NCBI RefSeq assembly: GCF_001649575.2
Contig: NC_051440.1
Location: 24,042,476-24,106,475, forward strand
Source of the DNA: Kryptolebias marmoratus
Taxonomy: Eukaryota; Chordata; Actinopteri; Cyprinodontiformes; Rivulidae
Reading direction: 5' to 3'
DNA length: 64,000 nt
Every line of letters begins with the position of its first letter. Positions within the stretch are counted from its first letter, which is position 1. Both the position numbers and the translations under genes were made by a program. The notes beneath the pieces were generated by a model, which worked only from the letters and a program-made list of their open reading frames with translations, searched no databases and was not told where the DNA came from. Shown one piece after another: positions 35,436 to 50,527 of the stretch.

Positions 35436-36234
35436 ATCTTTGTCACCATGAATGTGCTTCTCCTGCAACAAAAACATCATAATTCACACCATCATCCAGA
35501 AATGAAGCAACCTCCAAAAGTCAGAAATAATTGAAGAAAATTATGTTTTCAATTTTTGCAAAATGAAGCCTATGGGACTCCCGGCCCAGATCTCCTCTGC
35601 CTGCTTCTCTTTCCTGTCCTCTCAGCCCCAACATGGCCGTCCAGCCAGAGCCCGGTTCTGGTTCTTTTGGGGGTCGTTCCTCTCCACTGTGGTCCAGCTT
35701 TTGCTCAAGTATCAGCATCAGTCTGCCGGTCCGTTTGGATAGGCAGCTTTTTCCTAATCTACATGTCATTTTTTACTGAATGTATTAAAACTGAATTGAA
35801 TGTAACTTTATGTAATTAAATTTTAAATCTCAGTGTTACTCGGCTGAAATGTAACCAGTTTGTAAACTGAATTAGATGGCATGATTTATATTTAAACATG
35901 TTTGACTTTGCTTTTTTTTTTTTAAAAAAAAAGACTCTTGAGATGACTTATGATATAAATTTGCTCTATATAAATAAACAGTTGAACTAAATGATCGACT
36001 TGCGTCAGAAACGTGAAATGCTGACGTATTTTAACCCAGTGCAGATGTTTGGTTTCTCTGTCCTCTATATAAACCATAAGCCTTTTTTCATTTTATTTAG
36101 TCCAACGTACATCTGTACTTGTTTTTAAAGTGTTTATCTGCACTATCAGTAAACAATGCTTTCTGCACTGACCATAAAAATGCACAGATTTCCAAAGCGT
36201 TTGAATTTAAAACCAATTTAAAAGTTCAATTTTG
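35436..36234. other. 3' flank of the second chemokine
   Basis: The 3' untranslated region starts here. An AATAAA lies at 35973-35978 within 'ctatataaataaaca', which could be a poly(A) signal or a short LINE-like tail. No other gene is visible. Confidence 0.4.
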
Positions 36235-36320
36235 AATGAAATATGGCTTCATGACTTCAGCAGATTGATGCATTCTGTTTTTATTCAATTTACACAACCT
36301 TTTTGGACTTTTCAAGCAAT
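36235..36320 (+). repeat. Repeat family A, 3'-end fragment
   Basis: The sequence 'tgatgcattctgtttttatt' followed by 'caatttacacaacctttttgg' matches the 3' end of the family A copies at 5487-6270 and 33300-33670. Only the last part is present. Confidence 0.5.
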
Positions 36321-36501
36321 AATTTAAGAAATATTTACAATTTACCACTTTGAAGTTCCAATAAAACTTAAAGAATAATAAAAACTTGCCTCAGGTGTAC
36401 AAAAAAATACTCTGAAGCAGCGATTGTTAAAGCAAAACTTTAATATTAATCATACAGGTAACAGAACACATGATAAAACAAAAAAAGAGAAGCAGAAAAC
36501 A

Positions 36502-36506
<5 letters not shown>

Positions 36507-36549
<43 letters not shown>
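36507..36549 (+). repeat. (TA)n microsatellite
   Basis: About 21 TA units follow 'actgtg'. It lies between the second chemokine and septin 7. The rest of 36321-37727 shows no gene. Confidence 0.95.
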
Positions 36550-36550
<1 letters not shown>

Positions 36551-37727
36551 AAAATATTACAAAAATACACCTGACTTTATGATTTCTGCATCAGTGGTTA
36601 CATGACTTAAAGAAATTTTGTTTGATTTTTGTTTTTTCCCGATTCGACGTTGGCAAAATGTAGATGTTAACATTATAGATGCTGTATGTATGGAAACATT
36701 TTCACTGATTCTTAGGTTCTGTTCTGAGCACACTTTGACATAAAAAAATAAAGAAATTAAAAGTAAAAACTGCAGCACAGCCTGCTGTTTGTACACGACA
36801 GATTTCTACAGATAACACTTCACGTGCTGAAGGTTTAATCTTTGTTTCCTTATTTGTTTATGAGACAGCAGGCGGCCTGAAAAACAAAAAAGCAGATTCA
36901 TTTAGTCATTTAAGAAAAGTACAAGGGTTCTTAGGCGTTATTATAACTGTACAGAGTATTGTGATCATATGAAAATAAAACATTACAACTCTGCGAACGA
37001 GCTTTAAAGAATTAACTGTTATTTAGGACAAATTAAAGGAGAAGTTTGTTTTATTATGGGCTTTTAAATCGAAGTTAAACACTTTGGTTATGTTGGAAAA
37101 CTGTCTTTAAAACAGAGAAGGTGAATTTCAGCTTTTTGATAAATTGTTCGCTTTGTGATTTGGCCAAAAACAAAACAAAACAAAAAAATCTGGACTTTAG
37201 GGTTCAGGTCCATGACAACACCCATCACATACACGATATAAAACACTGTAGAGTTTTCAGACACCAAAAAGGCTTTTGCATAAAGTTGTTGAAAACAGAC
37301 CAGAACTGATTTATTTCCATTTCTACATCACACCTGAAGGCCCGGTCACTCCAGGAGCTTTTTAGGTAACAAAATTTAAACCTTTTGTTGGTTTGCAGAA
37401 AGCACTTCTAATATAAAACATATTAAAAGACGGATTTTCAACAAGGAGACATTAAAATCCCAAAAGATGTATTTGTGAACAGAATTTGAGCCCTAAAATA
37501 TGCATTTTCTAATAAGAGAGACTTTTTTTTTTAAATCTAAATGCGTAACTGCTAAAGCAAAGTTTACTGATATTTGTAATATTAAGAAACATTTTAAAAT
37601 TTATTTACAAACCAGACAAGTTTAAAAATACTAAATTTCTAGAACGACAAACTTCTCACAGAATGCTTTTCAAACAAACAAACAAAAAAAGGACAGATTC
37701 AGGTTTTCCTCCAACTTTCAGAGACTC

Positions 37728-37733
37728 TTTATT
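37728..37733 (-). terminator. septin7: Likely poly(A) signal of septin 7
   Basis: AATAAA on the minus strand lies 501 bases downstream of the septin 7 stop codon. It is the first canonical hexamer in a plausible 3' untranslated region. Confidence 0.5.
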
Positions 37734-38233
37734 GGCGTACATGGTTGGTAATAAAAAAGCTGATGAAGTTTGTCAGGAGTCAAATAGTTTCTCTGGTGTG
37801 ACCAGGCTTTAAATTCATCTGCCTTCTTCAGATAAATCCCCTCCCAGCTGATCCAAACACACGAGGTCTGTAATCGTTGAAGTGGTAAATTCTTAACAAT
37901 AAAAATAAACGGTTTGTTTACCTGCAGATTTTATGTGTGGAAGTTATTATGCGCGGTCCCTGCCATGTGTTAACCCTGCCCGGCTCGCTCAGAGGGAATC
38001 ACTTTCACCTCTTTGTCAGGAAATATAGGAAAATAGAATATCACAAACACATGCATTCCCCAAAAAATAAAACAAAAAGCTTTCCACAGACGCGGTGAAG
38101 CCTGCAGAGAGACGAGTCTGTGTGTCGTGCGTTCTGGTAGAATATGGTTTCTGATGACGTGCGCTCTCAGGCCCGCACCTCACGGGAACTTCAGATGAGA
38201 CGTGAAAAGTGAAACGGGAGCTCTTCACCCTTC

Positions 38234-41200
38234 CTAAAAGATTTTCCCTTTCTTCTTGTTCTTTTCCATCGTCCTGTGAGGAAGAAAAGAGTTTCAAGCT
38301 GCAGCGTTTTAACAGAAAATGATAAAAAGCCTAAAAGAAAACAAATCATTTAACTCCAAAAACAAATGTGTCAGCAGATTTCAGAGGAAAAAATAAAATG
38401 ACCACATTTCTCTTTCTAAAAGACTGACTTAAACTGCTTCTTAGCTTCTTCTCTGAAATCTATTCAGTCACAAAAGATGTTATTTTAGTTAATAATGACA
38501 GCTTGCTTCAGCTCCTCAGAAAATCTTTCACAAGTGTTTTATATATCTGGAATATTTTGTGCAAAATGAAGTGAAATTGTAGATTTTTTTGTGTTTTTTG
38601 TTGTTAGAATTTTTAATTAAGTGATGCTAATAATTTAGTTTCATGTTTAAATTGAGTTGTGGCAATTTGTACAAGAAATCTTATTTTAAAATACTGTGAG
38701 TGATGAAATCCATCCACATAGATGGTGCAGACGTCAAATATCCACTGAATGGTGGATGTGGAGCTCGAATGTGTGACTGACTTGGAGGCGTCGAGTTTCT
38801 GCTGCTCCAGAATTCGTTGCTGCGCCTCCCAGTTGGCCTTCTCCTCTTCAAACACTCGTCTCTTCTCCTCCAGCTCTTTGTACTGCGCCTCCAGGTTCCT
38901 CTTCATCTGTTCATGGCGTCTCTCCAGCTTCGGGTAGAAAACTCAAATTAACACCATCTCCAGATGCTTAATAGTTAAAACCAGAGCGAGGAAATTATTG
39001 CTGATTATAAATCAATTGTGTGTTCCTTAAATTGTATTGATTTATGAAAGTATATTATTTATTTCTACCACATCTCCACCCCATAACAAATGCTTCTTAA
39101 AGATTGACAAGGTATTTAAAGATTAAGTAAATAATAAATTGTGTTGATATTTAGTTGCATTTTGCCAAAGTAAAAGTACAATTTAAACTCTTCATTTATT
39201 CAGAATGTTGATCTAAAAGTCCTTAGTTTACTGTAATTTGAAAAATAAAAATACTAAATACAACAGAAAAAGTTTCTAGGAGACACTGAAATGTGCTGAT
39301 GGTTGTTAAAACAACTTTAACAAGATTCAGATTGTGTCCAAATGTTTTTAGCCTTAAAAACATTTGTTTTTTTCCCCCCAGGAGTTATACTGGTGGTATT
39401 TTAGTAAATTTGTAGTAAAATCAAATCACAAAGACTTCAAAAAGGAGAAATCTGCAGGTGTGTTTAACCTAAAAGTTAACTACTAGTAACTCAAGTTTTT
39501 AAAGGTAACGAAAACCCGAGGTCACGTGACCTGCCGTGATTTCAGAATAAATGGGCCACAAACCTCAGCCTCTGAATCCTTCAGCTTCTGCTTCTTCTCC
39601 TTCACCTTCATTTCAAAGACCTGTTCCATTTCTGCCTCCATCTTCTTCATCTTCATCACGTGCTCCCTGCGCTCCTCCTCCATCTGAGCCAGGGGGCTCC
39701 TGGGGATCAGGGAAACGAGCCGGAGGTCAAACATCGGCGTTCAACGAGCCGATCCCGCTGCTCGGGGGTTAGATTCCCACCTTCCTCCCACCTGGCCTGT
39801 CCGTTTGATCTTTTCTACTGATTGTTTCAATCAGCAGGAACTGACATCAGTATTCCTTTTTATTTCTATTGTTAATACTGTTACGACAGTTACCCCACAT
39901 AAAGAAGACCTAAACTTGTTCAAGAACATTTTCTGTCTTAATACAAAGTTTAATTTTTATCATAAAAGCTTTACTTTGTGAGTTGTCCCTTGGTCTTTGA
40001 GGTGTCCACTCCGTTGCAGGTGACGGCAGCCAGTTTCTTACTGCGATAATTCTCATAGTGGACGTTGTTGGTGACGTCTTTGAGATCCTGCATGTGGGTC
40101 CTTTGGAAGAGAAAAAAAAATTAAAACAAACAAACAAAAAACAAAACACAAATATGTTTCAGTGACACCAAGATTTAATTCACTTTTTTAAAATAATTCT
40201 GTTTATAATAATTAGCACCCCAATAAATTCTCAATGTGCCAAACTTTGTTATATTAAATTTGTAGAAAGTGGTCTGCAGGGTCGACACAACTCTCTGAAA
40301 GTCCAAATCAGCAGTTTTATGACATTTGGAAAAATCAATTTTTTTTAACTTTTTCAGGTTAAACGGCATGTTCCTAAACACATCTACTCAAGGTGATGAT
40401 TTCAGGTCTTCATTACTTAAAAGGCAAATTTCACACACACACACACACAAAAAGTTTGACCTTTTAGGAACTTCTTGTATGTTTTTTTTTATTATTAATA
40501 TTTGTAAAACCCAAAATATGGTTTACAATATAGAGCAAGAAAAGCTTTACAGATCATCATCATCATTAAACTATTGGAATTTTGTTTTATCCTAAAGAAA
40601 TAAAAGCTTTGGCGGATAAAAAGGTCATAGTGATGAAATTAAACAGTAACAAATAATTTGAAAATCTGAAAGGTTAAGCATTATTAATATTCAATAAATA
40701 AGTTAGTCATAGAAGTAAAGGGTTGAGAAATCCAGTTGCATTAAACCAAAGTGAGTAAAGAACGTATCCGACTCCGTTTCTTACCGGATCAGCATGTTAC
40801 GCAGAACCGTAAAGTCGCAGTGTTCCCCGTTCTCCACTGAAACAGAGAAACAAAGAGGAAAACAGAAAATGAGACACACAAACACATGAAAACTGTAATT
40901 ACAGTCATCTTTACTTTGTCTTAGAGGGAACTGAGGTAGAAACACACTGGAAGCATAAATGACAGCTGCAAAATAAATGCAGTGAACGTCTGTAATACTC
41001 TCAGCAGAGGAGAAGAAACACTAACGTACAGTATGTTATTTACACAGGATAAAACATGCACTGAGTAGTGTTAAATATGATAAAAAAAACACTAAAATAT
41101 GTGTAGAAACAAATATAAGATAACATGTAAAATTCATTCACTCCACAATAAAGGGAGGGGTTCACTTTGAACAAGATTTTCAGGTGTAATCAGTGTTTAA

Positions 41201-44200
41201 AAAGAAACAAAAACTAAAAATACGAGATCAGTTGTAGGATCACATAAAGAGGGATTTCAGGCCGTGATCAGACAGGATTGTTTTACAGTGAACCATTATC
41301 TAAAAGTCAGAAAAATTAAGAAAAAAAAAAGTTGACAGCTTCTGTAATTTTAGGCCCATTTTTATGAACTAAATGAAACAAAAAATAAAAGAGCGTGAAT
41401 GAAAGATTTACGGTTTGTTTAAACAGTGATGTTCACAACCTCCGATCTGATCACAGCCCTTCACTACTGGACCCACAGACGCACAACAAACACAACCGTT
41501 CTCATGGTTCAGTTAGATGGTTGTGAGTTTTCACTGAGACAGAGAAGACGGGGTTACGAGGTCAGATGGGATTCTGGAAAAGGACCGCAGAGAAACTGCT
41601 GCTCAGGTTGCTTGTGGTGGATCTTCACGCCTCCTCTTGTTTCTGACCGGTTAACCTCCACCCAACTCAGCAGTCCATCATCACCAGTGGAGCGAATAAG
41701 GAGCACACCTTACCATTGATGAAACTTAAGCTGTCCTGGCCCTTGGCCTCCCAAGCCAGCCACTGACCTCCTGCCTCTTCTAGAGGAGGGAGCTCTGACG
41801 AAGGGGAGGGGGGGTATGGTTTTTGAGTTACTGTCTGAACCAAGCAGGGGGCTAAATCTGGGTCTGGAGCAGCGACTCAGACTTGGCCCAGAACCGGCCA
41901 GTGTTTGGCCCAGATTCAGCCCAGATTTGGCCCGGATCAACACCATAACCTGCATGTGTCCAAGCGGACTGGCTAAAGAGCACAGGTGTTGCAGAGGGAG
42001 TGCGGTGGTTGGACGGGAGTGTGTGAGGAAGATCTGTGCATGACCAGCTGGGGGCGGAAGCCTCAGTATGGGAATGGGAAGAGGAGCTATGTGGGGGTCA
42101 AAGATCACGGGGAAAAAAATAAAAAAACAAATTGTAAGATTATATAGATTTATTAATGAATGACAGAAAACACCTGATACCTACTGCTGCTTTTTAATAA
42201 TCGATTACTTATTTTATCAATCAGGATTACAGTCACTGGAGTCTGAAATTTGTTGCAGTAAATCAAGTGTTTTGAGCCTCAGAGGTTTTATTTACTGGCA
42301 GTGATCACTTAGGCCATGAGAATGAACTGCATTAGTTTAATGAAAAAACAAAAAACAACAGCATACAGCCTTTTTTTAAAAAATCATGCATCATGTATGC
42401 TTGTGCAGGATGCTTTTCCACCACGTTACAGGTTTAACATTTAAAGTCCAGAATGCTAATGAGTGAAAGTTTACGACACAAGCAGCATGTTACCTTAATG
42501 TCTTAAATAAGCTGCTACATGCCTCTCTGAGAAACACTAACGTTCCCTTAACTAATTATGAACCTATAAGCGATGTGTTAGGATGTTGGATTCCACTCTT
42601 TGACCCGGTGATACAGCGGGGCCTTCACATCATCGTCACCCTGCACCATTCAGCTCAGCCTGCACCGTGAACAACCGAGCTGCATGGTGAAGAGAGGCTC
42701 CGGATCAAAGAAGGAACCTACAGCGTTAGAGCGATGTTTCTACTGCAGGTGAAGCTTCAAACAGCCTCAAGTTCTTTCCATCCGCAGCATCAGACCTGGG
42801 GCAAAACTTCAGATCTCCAATTAGATTTGAAATGTGGTTTTAAAGACAATTCCTGATTGTTTCAACAGATTCCTACTTTTAAAAGATGATTGGATATAAC
42901 ACCAAATATTAATGCAGTGTGAAATGAAGGAAAACCTGAGCAGATTTGTTAAAGTTTTGTGAAATTTTTCCCACAGAAGCTTGAAAATATTCACACTGCC
43001 CCAACTCAGTAAAAAGTGTTTTCCATTCAGATGAATTTTACTAAAAATAAAAATCATTTAGGATAATGAAAACATCTAAATGCCCTTAAAAAGGCTCTCA
43101 ATGCAAACTATAAAATCAAACATAAGAATGTTACACTATAACCATATTAGATGGTGCAGTTTAAAAGGAGTTCACTCCAGTGGGTTTCCAGATATACTGA
43201 GATGCAGTTCTGAAATGTGGGTACGCACTCAACGTAAACAAAGCATTTGACTGAATCTACTGAAAACCACATGGAAGCTTGAGTCACGTGACTGACCTAA
43301 ATTAGGCTGGCTGGAGCTGAACTGTAAGATCATTGTGGTTTGGGGGAATCATTTTTGTCATGTAAATTGGGGAAAAACTAAAAATGTTTGAGGCATACAG
43401 AAAGCCACTTTAGAATGACCAAACTACTCCTTTAATTTCCAACCACAATGACTTCAATAACCAAGCTAAACCCGACTGATTTGGAAAATACTGAAAAAAA
43501 TGAGATTTAGATACAAACTGTAGTCTTTTTTGTAGTTATTTTTGCTCAAAATATGTCAATGCTTCATTACAAGTTACAAGATACAAGTTTTATTAGTTTA
43601 ATAATAATAATAATAACAATAATCATAATAAAACTGTGATTCTGAAATGAAAAATAGTTTAACTCTAAGAGTTTATTCTCATCTTTCAATAAAGTTGATA
43701 TTGGTTTTGTTATAACTGCTTAACTTTTTAAAATAATTTTCCAAAGAAAGATATATTTCAGAGATGAGGAGATTTTCGGTCTTTAGCCCAAGTCTGATTA
43801 GAGCATCGGTTCGACCATCAGCCTAATGATGAGACAGCAAAGCAACAAAAAGGTGGAAGAAAAAGAAGGGATGGGGAGATTCTGACAGGTGGAGGCTGGG
43901 TTTGCATTTGAGGCAAGATGTGAGGATAAAAAAAGGATAAAATGAAATCAGGGTAAAATAAAACGAAGGATGGTTTTGTTTACCAAAAATGCCCTCTGTC
44001 AGTCATGAAATAGAACAGACAAAGAAATAAAGGGGGGAAGAGAGAAAAGAAAGAATGAAACAGTGAATGACTGATAAACGGTCAACCACAAAGCAACAAA
44101 CGGTATCTCACTTTATTCCTTTTACAGTGTACAAGGCTCAAAAGAAAAATGAAGAGTAAGAACAGTTTATTGTTGCTGATGGTGAAAATTTGACACGATG

Positions 44201-47200
44201 CCTGTTCTCCTTTTCCAGAATCCCCCATCAGGATCAAGACCAACTCTACCTAGAGGAGTGTGTGTACGTGTGTGTGCTGGTGCTGAAGGAGAGAAGGGAA
44301 GGCCACAAGAGGAACTGGATAACATCTTACTTGTCAAAATTCAACATTTAAACCATCAGTTAGAGTGTTTGTGCCGAGTGTGATTTACCAACACTGCAGT
44401 GACTGGAGAGTTGTTTTTGATTTAATGACTGCTCTGGAAGGGACTCCAGTCTGACAGGGTTTGATTTCTCATCTGGTTCTTATCCCTCTGGTGTAAATTT
44501 GATTGGAAACCTTTTGAATATAAATGTGTATTCTGGATCCAACAAAGAGCCATGATGACTGCAGTTTGTGTCCCATCTTGGATATCTCACCTTCTTGGTT
44601 TTAAACCAGATTTAAAGCTTTACAAATCCAAATTAAATACATTTTTTAGTGTCATAGAGCTTTATTACAAAGTGATGGTAGATTTTATGACTGGATCCCT
44701 TTTTAACATCTTTCTAAATATGTTTCATAAACTCTTATTACAAATTAATTATTATCAGTTCAATCTATGAAACAATTTATTTCATAGAAGTAAAGACTGA
44801 CGTCTTTACACAACGCAGATCTAAAATGGGTGTGAAAACAGTGGTGTGTCATAACTTTATGATGTAATATCTATAAAATAGGGATCATTATTTCAAAAGC
44901 TAATCATAATGTAACAATATTTTATTTTTATTTATTTTGTATTTTGACAAGTCATTGCATTACCCAGCAAATAACACACTGAATGAACACAGGGAGTCAC
45001 TCAGGATAACATGCATCCTTTCTCCTCCTTTCAGAAATATCATGCTTCATTTGTTCACGATTAAAAAACAAAAAAACATACAGCCTGCTGGATACTTTAA
45101 ACACATCCACCCGCAAACACTCACAAGTTTAAGTTCTTTTCTTGTACAATTCATCGTCTGACACAGTGCATTTACCTAAAACCTGTTCCTCAAACATCCA
45201 CAAATTAAAAAAAAAAATCTTATTCCTTTCTGGTAGCAGACCTGAGCGAACTTACCTTCTGCCACTCCCCAGGGGTACTGGCGACCTCTGACCTTCTTGC
45301 CATTAACCTCGACAACAACGTTGCTGCCGACCACAGCCAGAGGCATTTTTTCCTGCATATAAAAATAAATAAATAAAAAACAGCATAGTGTTTTAACATT
45401 TAAGGTGAGAGAAATGTTCCTTCTAATATCAGAGCTGTTCTAAAAACTTACAGGTCACAACTCATCAAAATTATTTGCCAATCAAATTGCAGAAATTCAC
45501 TGAGCGCCTAACTGATCACCTTAATCTTTCGAATGAGCTTGTTGTCCTCATCGTCCTCCGTGTCCGGGAATTCATAAATTTTAATTTTGTGCTCCTGGAT
45601 CTCTTTCATTATCTGGAGGAGAGAAAAAGAGATCAGCATTAAAAATGTAATGGACACTTAAAAAGATCTGCATGCAGCTCAAGTCTTAGTCTCACTCGTC
45701 AAAGAGGAACATTTTTAAGAGAGATGCATTAAAATAAGTTATTTGTGTCAGATTATCCAATCCCCAAGTTAGTGTTACAAGACCACTGTGGATTGTCTTC
45801 ATGTGATCTTCAGAAAGCACAATAAACTTAAAAATGATAGCTAAAAGTTAATTAGTTGCAAGATAAAAGCTGTTGAAAATGAATAAAAACAGTATATTAA
45901 AAGTTGAGGCAGTTTTTTTTTGTCATTTTGAAATAAAGGCTTTAAGCAAAGACCAACAGCACCATCTAGCTGTAGAGTAACTAAGTGTTGAGTACTGAAG
46001 TTTGTAAATGTGTTTGTTTTCTACAAGGAAAAGTTATGAATTTGAAGAAAGTGAACAAATAACACTTTATCCTTCTTTACAGGAGTCTGGGTTAAAATAA
46101 AACAACTACCTGATAACCTCCTGTCACAACAAATGTTTGGAAAATCACCGTTCAGCTGTTGCCTACCAGCAGCATATAACTCTTTAGAAAACAGTTTTAA
46201 AATTAGAATTCAGTCCTTTCACAGTAACACACACACACACACACACACCTGTTTTTTGAACAGCTGGCACTCCTCAGGGGTCAGCGTGTCAGCTTTTGCA
46301 ATAAGAGGGATGACATTGACTTTGTCATGGAGTCTCTTCATAAACTCGATATCCAGTGGCTTCAGGCTGCAGGGAGGGAAACAATGGAGAATAAAACTGA
46401 CTCTCAAAAGGAGAGGATTCACTTTACATACAGCTGAAACACAGCACCAGTAAATTCACGTTCTTTTATTAGATGTGTGCTTGGATTTCTCTGTGAGAAA
46501 TAACCGGCTAAGAAACGCTTTGAACTTAAAACAAGACTGAACCAATAATTAAAATAAGACAAGACTTTGTGAGGAGGTCCTTTGGGAGGTCAGGTAGGGA
46601 AGTTTTAGTTTGTTAGTAGGAATCTGTGTGTGTGGACTGTCCTACATTTTGTGTCAGATAAAAGCCAAGCTGCTGGCACTGTACATGCTGCCATCTACAT
46701 CTGAGAACTTACTGGAATGTAAGGAAATGATTTTATATGGGTCAGCAGCCATGTCAGGCAGAGTGACTCATAATAAGAATAAACTCACAAGAACAAATGT
46801 GTCTGTGCATGGTTTGTAAGGAGAATGCAGTTCAGTGGGTCACCAGCAGAGGGACACACAGACCTGTACATTTATTCCCAACAAAAGACACAAGAAGCAA
46901 ACTGAACATATCTGTTTGTCCACCATGGGGTCTTCACTACTGAATGTGAAACGGGTCTTCTGTTCAGTTGGGTTGCCTGACACGGTGAACTCTGAGGGCT
47001 GTGTGTGGGAAGGCAAGTATGTGCCACATTACAGGAGACAATTATGAAAAACAACTGTGTAAGATTAAATACACAAAACACAGTTGAGCCTTTATTAACG
47101 CAGTTATTTATATTTATGTGCATGTAAACAACACATGCTGTGTGTAAATACGACTTTGTGAAAGTGGGTTAAATACTTAAAGGGCAGTGAAACAACGGTT

Positions 47201-50200
47201 CAAAGGTTTTGTGCAGCGGTCATAGAAGGAGATGGAGACAAAGTTTGTGTGAATTGCTGATGGAGCGAAAGCAGCTCCAGATAAAACCAAAGTCAGGCTG
47301 TCTGTGCTCAGAGCTGGAGGAGACATGAAGATGAGAAAAGAGACTGACTGTTCAAGAATTTCTGTTATTTCAAAAACTCATAAATTTGCTTTTACAAGCA
47401 GGCAGTGATTTGAGAAACCATCAATAAAATGGAGTTCAACCAGAGAAAACTGGGCTTGCTGCTGGAACCATCTCTGGAATTTTTGGGAATAAAACATCCC
47501 AGTTAAGCCTGGAAACATGAGCGTGTAAGTTACTTCTAACGCTGGATTTATTATAGGTTTTCAAATTTTACAGCCCCGTGTCAGTGACTTCTGAGGAGAT
47601 CAGCTTCCAACTGCCTTGGAGCAGCTTGTTGCACAAGATTTTAAAGAGGCAAGGCTTCTCTTTGAAACAGCATTTTAGTAAATTCCAGTGTGGCGACAGT
47701 AAAAGTCAGTTGTATATATATTTAAAAAAAAACAATTCCAAGAGGGAACTGGTTATCTAAAGTTTTGTCAGCAGCTCTGAACATGTCTCTAATACAGCAT
47801 ATGATAGAGCCATTTAAGATCATTTCTAAGGCTGCGAAACCTAAATTATTTCAAAAATAAGAGGACAGCCTACATGCGCTGCGCTGTGATTCAGCTCATG
47901 CGACAGAAATCATGTGTTAAGATCAAATCTGTCTAACCTCTGTAAAATTTCCAACACTGCATCAGTTACTGCTCAATTTTTACAAAAATAATAAGATTGT
48001 GATGCCACAATATCAGACAGGAACACATCCAACCTTTATTATGATTTTAAACATTTTGCCATAGACTTGGGTCTGCAGGTTTATTAAAAACTGAGGGATA
48101 AGTCGAGTCGATAAATGGATTTGGAGTTATGTAAAATTCACAGCCACACACACATCATCTGAGATGCTGTAAGATGAGAGAAGAAGGCATTTGTCTGCCT
48201 TTGTGAGCATCTAAGACTCTCCACTCTGATTGGCTGCTTCAGGGATGGAGAAGATCTCTACTGAGCATGAGTAGAACTTGGTTATGTAACCTTAGTGGGT
48301 CAAACACTGGCTGTCTCATTGTCTTTGACACAGAGACACAAACATTCACTCCACCCTTCTGTCCGGTTATGGACAGACATTGAGGCAGACAACAATTAAT
48401 GTCATATTTAAACCTTTTTTTCCCCTAACTCTCTTGCTTCAGCTTGTGTTACATCACTGCTTCTTCCATTTCATGCCGAACCTACCCGTGTCCAGAGGGT
48501 GCGATGAAATATAGGCAGCAGTGAACTCTGTTATCTGGCATGGATCTCCGGTTCACCCTCGACTCTGCATTCAGGAAGTCCTCACACTTACTGTCGATGT
48601 AATTTATAACTGGCTGCCAACTGAGAAGATGGAGAAAAGATGTCAGGAGAGACGACTGAGAAATGAAGAAAAGGCACGGTGCAGGTAATTGTTGGCACTC
48701 CTCACCAGTTACTGTTGTCCACTGCATCTCCAAAGCCTGGTGTGTCCACGATGGTGAGAGTCAGCTGGACCCCTCCCTCCTTGATCAACACTTTGGACTG
48801 CTCGACCTGAAACCCACAAACATGAACACCATTTACACTTTTGTTGCTGTGCTCTGCTAATCTCAGTTTAGCAGAATGAATCTGTCCACAAACACTGGCC
48901 TACATGGCTAAATATATGACACTTTCTTCTCCCACTCAGGGCCCTGATGACGCATCATCATCCTGCTCCCACACATACCAGACCAAAATCAGCTGCAAGT
49001 GAGCAAGGAATCAAACCAAAACTAACTCCTGTCTACATGCAGCTATATTGCCTAATAAATAAATACCTTTTCCTCACTGTACATAAAAAACAAATAAACA
49101 AAAACTTGTAATATTCTACTGGAACGTCCATTATATTAGCTGGGATGTAGCTGCACTTCTGAAATGGTTTGTGAGTCATGCAGGAGAAAAAGTGTTTGGT
49201 GTTACTGTAGTTCAGATTCAAGGAAATGCAATGTGCCAAAATCAGTGTCTGATTATGTCAATGACACATGAAGCTCGTGCTGCGACTGTTGGGGACTAGT
49301 TGGCATCTCAAAATTTGTGGGAAAATTGTGAGAAAATATGCAAATTTTCCATTGCAGTGTCACTGAATTCTGAGTATTTGTATCCAGCAAACTGTGAAGA
49401 CACATTTTGAGCATTCAAATGTTAAAAATAATGGCCTATTTTGTGCGCATGGCTTTTGACACTCAATTCCTGGCCGTGCACATCATTTTGTATTCCACCT
49501 CCACCCACATCATACCTGCCTTGACTTGCTTTGTACCCACCATGACAGATGCCCCCACATTTATGATTTAATCTGCGGGAGTACATTTCAGAAATGAAGA
49601 CATGCGGATTTAGAATAGTTTTTAATATTTTTTATCAACAGCATAGTTTTTAGACCTGGATGTTTCCATCAGAGGTTTTTAGTCAGGGGAGAGCTCCGGT
49701 GCAGGTGTCAAAACACAGCTCTGGCACGCCAACGACATAATTCAAGTGGGTTTGAGACACAAAACAAAAACTCTGCGACCCTTTCTAGAGAAAAGTTTTT
49801 GCACAAATTTGCTGAACATGTTCAAAACTTAAGTGACAAAACTGCAGACTTCTACAACTCGTGAAGAAATTACAAGACATTCTGGAGACTCCCTCATGAA
49901 TACCATTTAAATACTACTTACAGCGCAGTGAGAAAGTACCTTTAGTTATCAATCTGAGAACTCAGTGGGTATAGTCTAATGATTTAGAAGCGACAGCCAG
50001 CATTTTAGGGCTTTAGTCTGCTGATTTATGGATGATGAATATCTATGATGTTTTATCTCTATGCAACCACAGCACAAAATATTTAGAGTGCAAACTTACA
50101 GCAGTAAAAGCTTCCATTAGCTTATAAAGATCAAGAAAATATTAAATTACCATGCTTAAGCTCTTAGGTTTTTCAGAAAATATGACTTTTTTTTTTTCCA

Positions 50201-50493
50201 GACTTTTTTTGTGTGTTCCTTAACAAAACTATAAGAGAAAACATGCCTTTTTAACCTTGGCTGAGTTCGACAGAGAGCTTTACAATGTGTTTCCAATCTA
50301 CCCACTCACATCTGACAGATACATCCATAAATCAATTGTAAGTTTGCTCTATCAAACACAGACTCGAGAGATTTTCAGGAGATTATGCAGAAAATTTGAT
50401 CTGCTGGACTTTTTTTTCCTGCAACTGCTGTTTACACATGCACTTCACAGGAGGAGATTTGGGATATGAACTCTCCAAGCTGGAAACAAGGAG

Positions 50494-50527
<34 letters not shown>

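Noticed and set aside
41710..42108. A 132-codon minus-strand open frame
   Set aside because: It falls in a GC-rich, repeat-like part of a septin 7 intron, matches no family, and has no splice sites fitting the septin exon phases.
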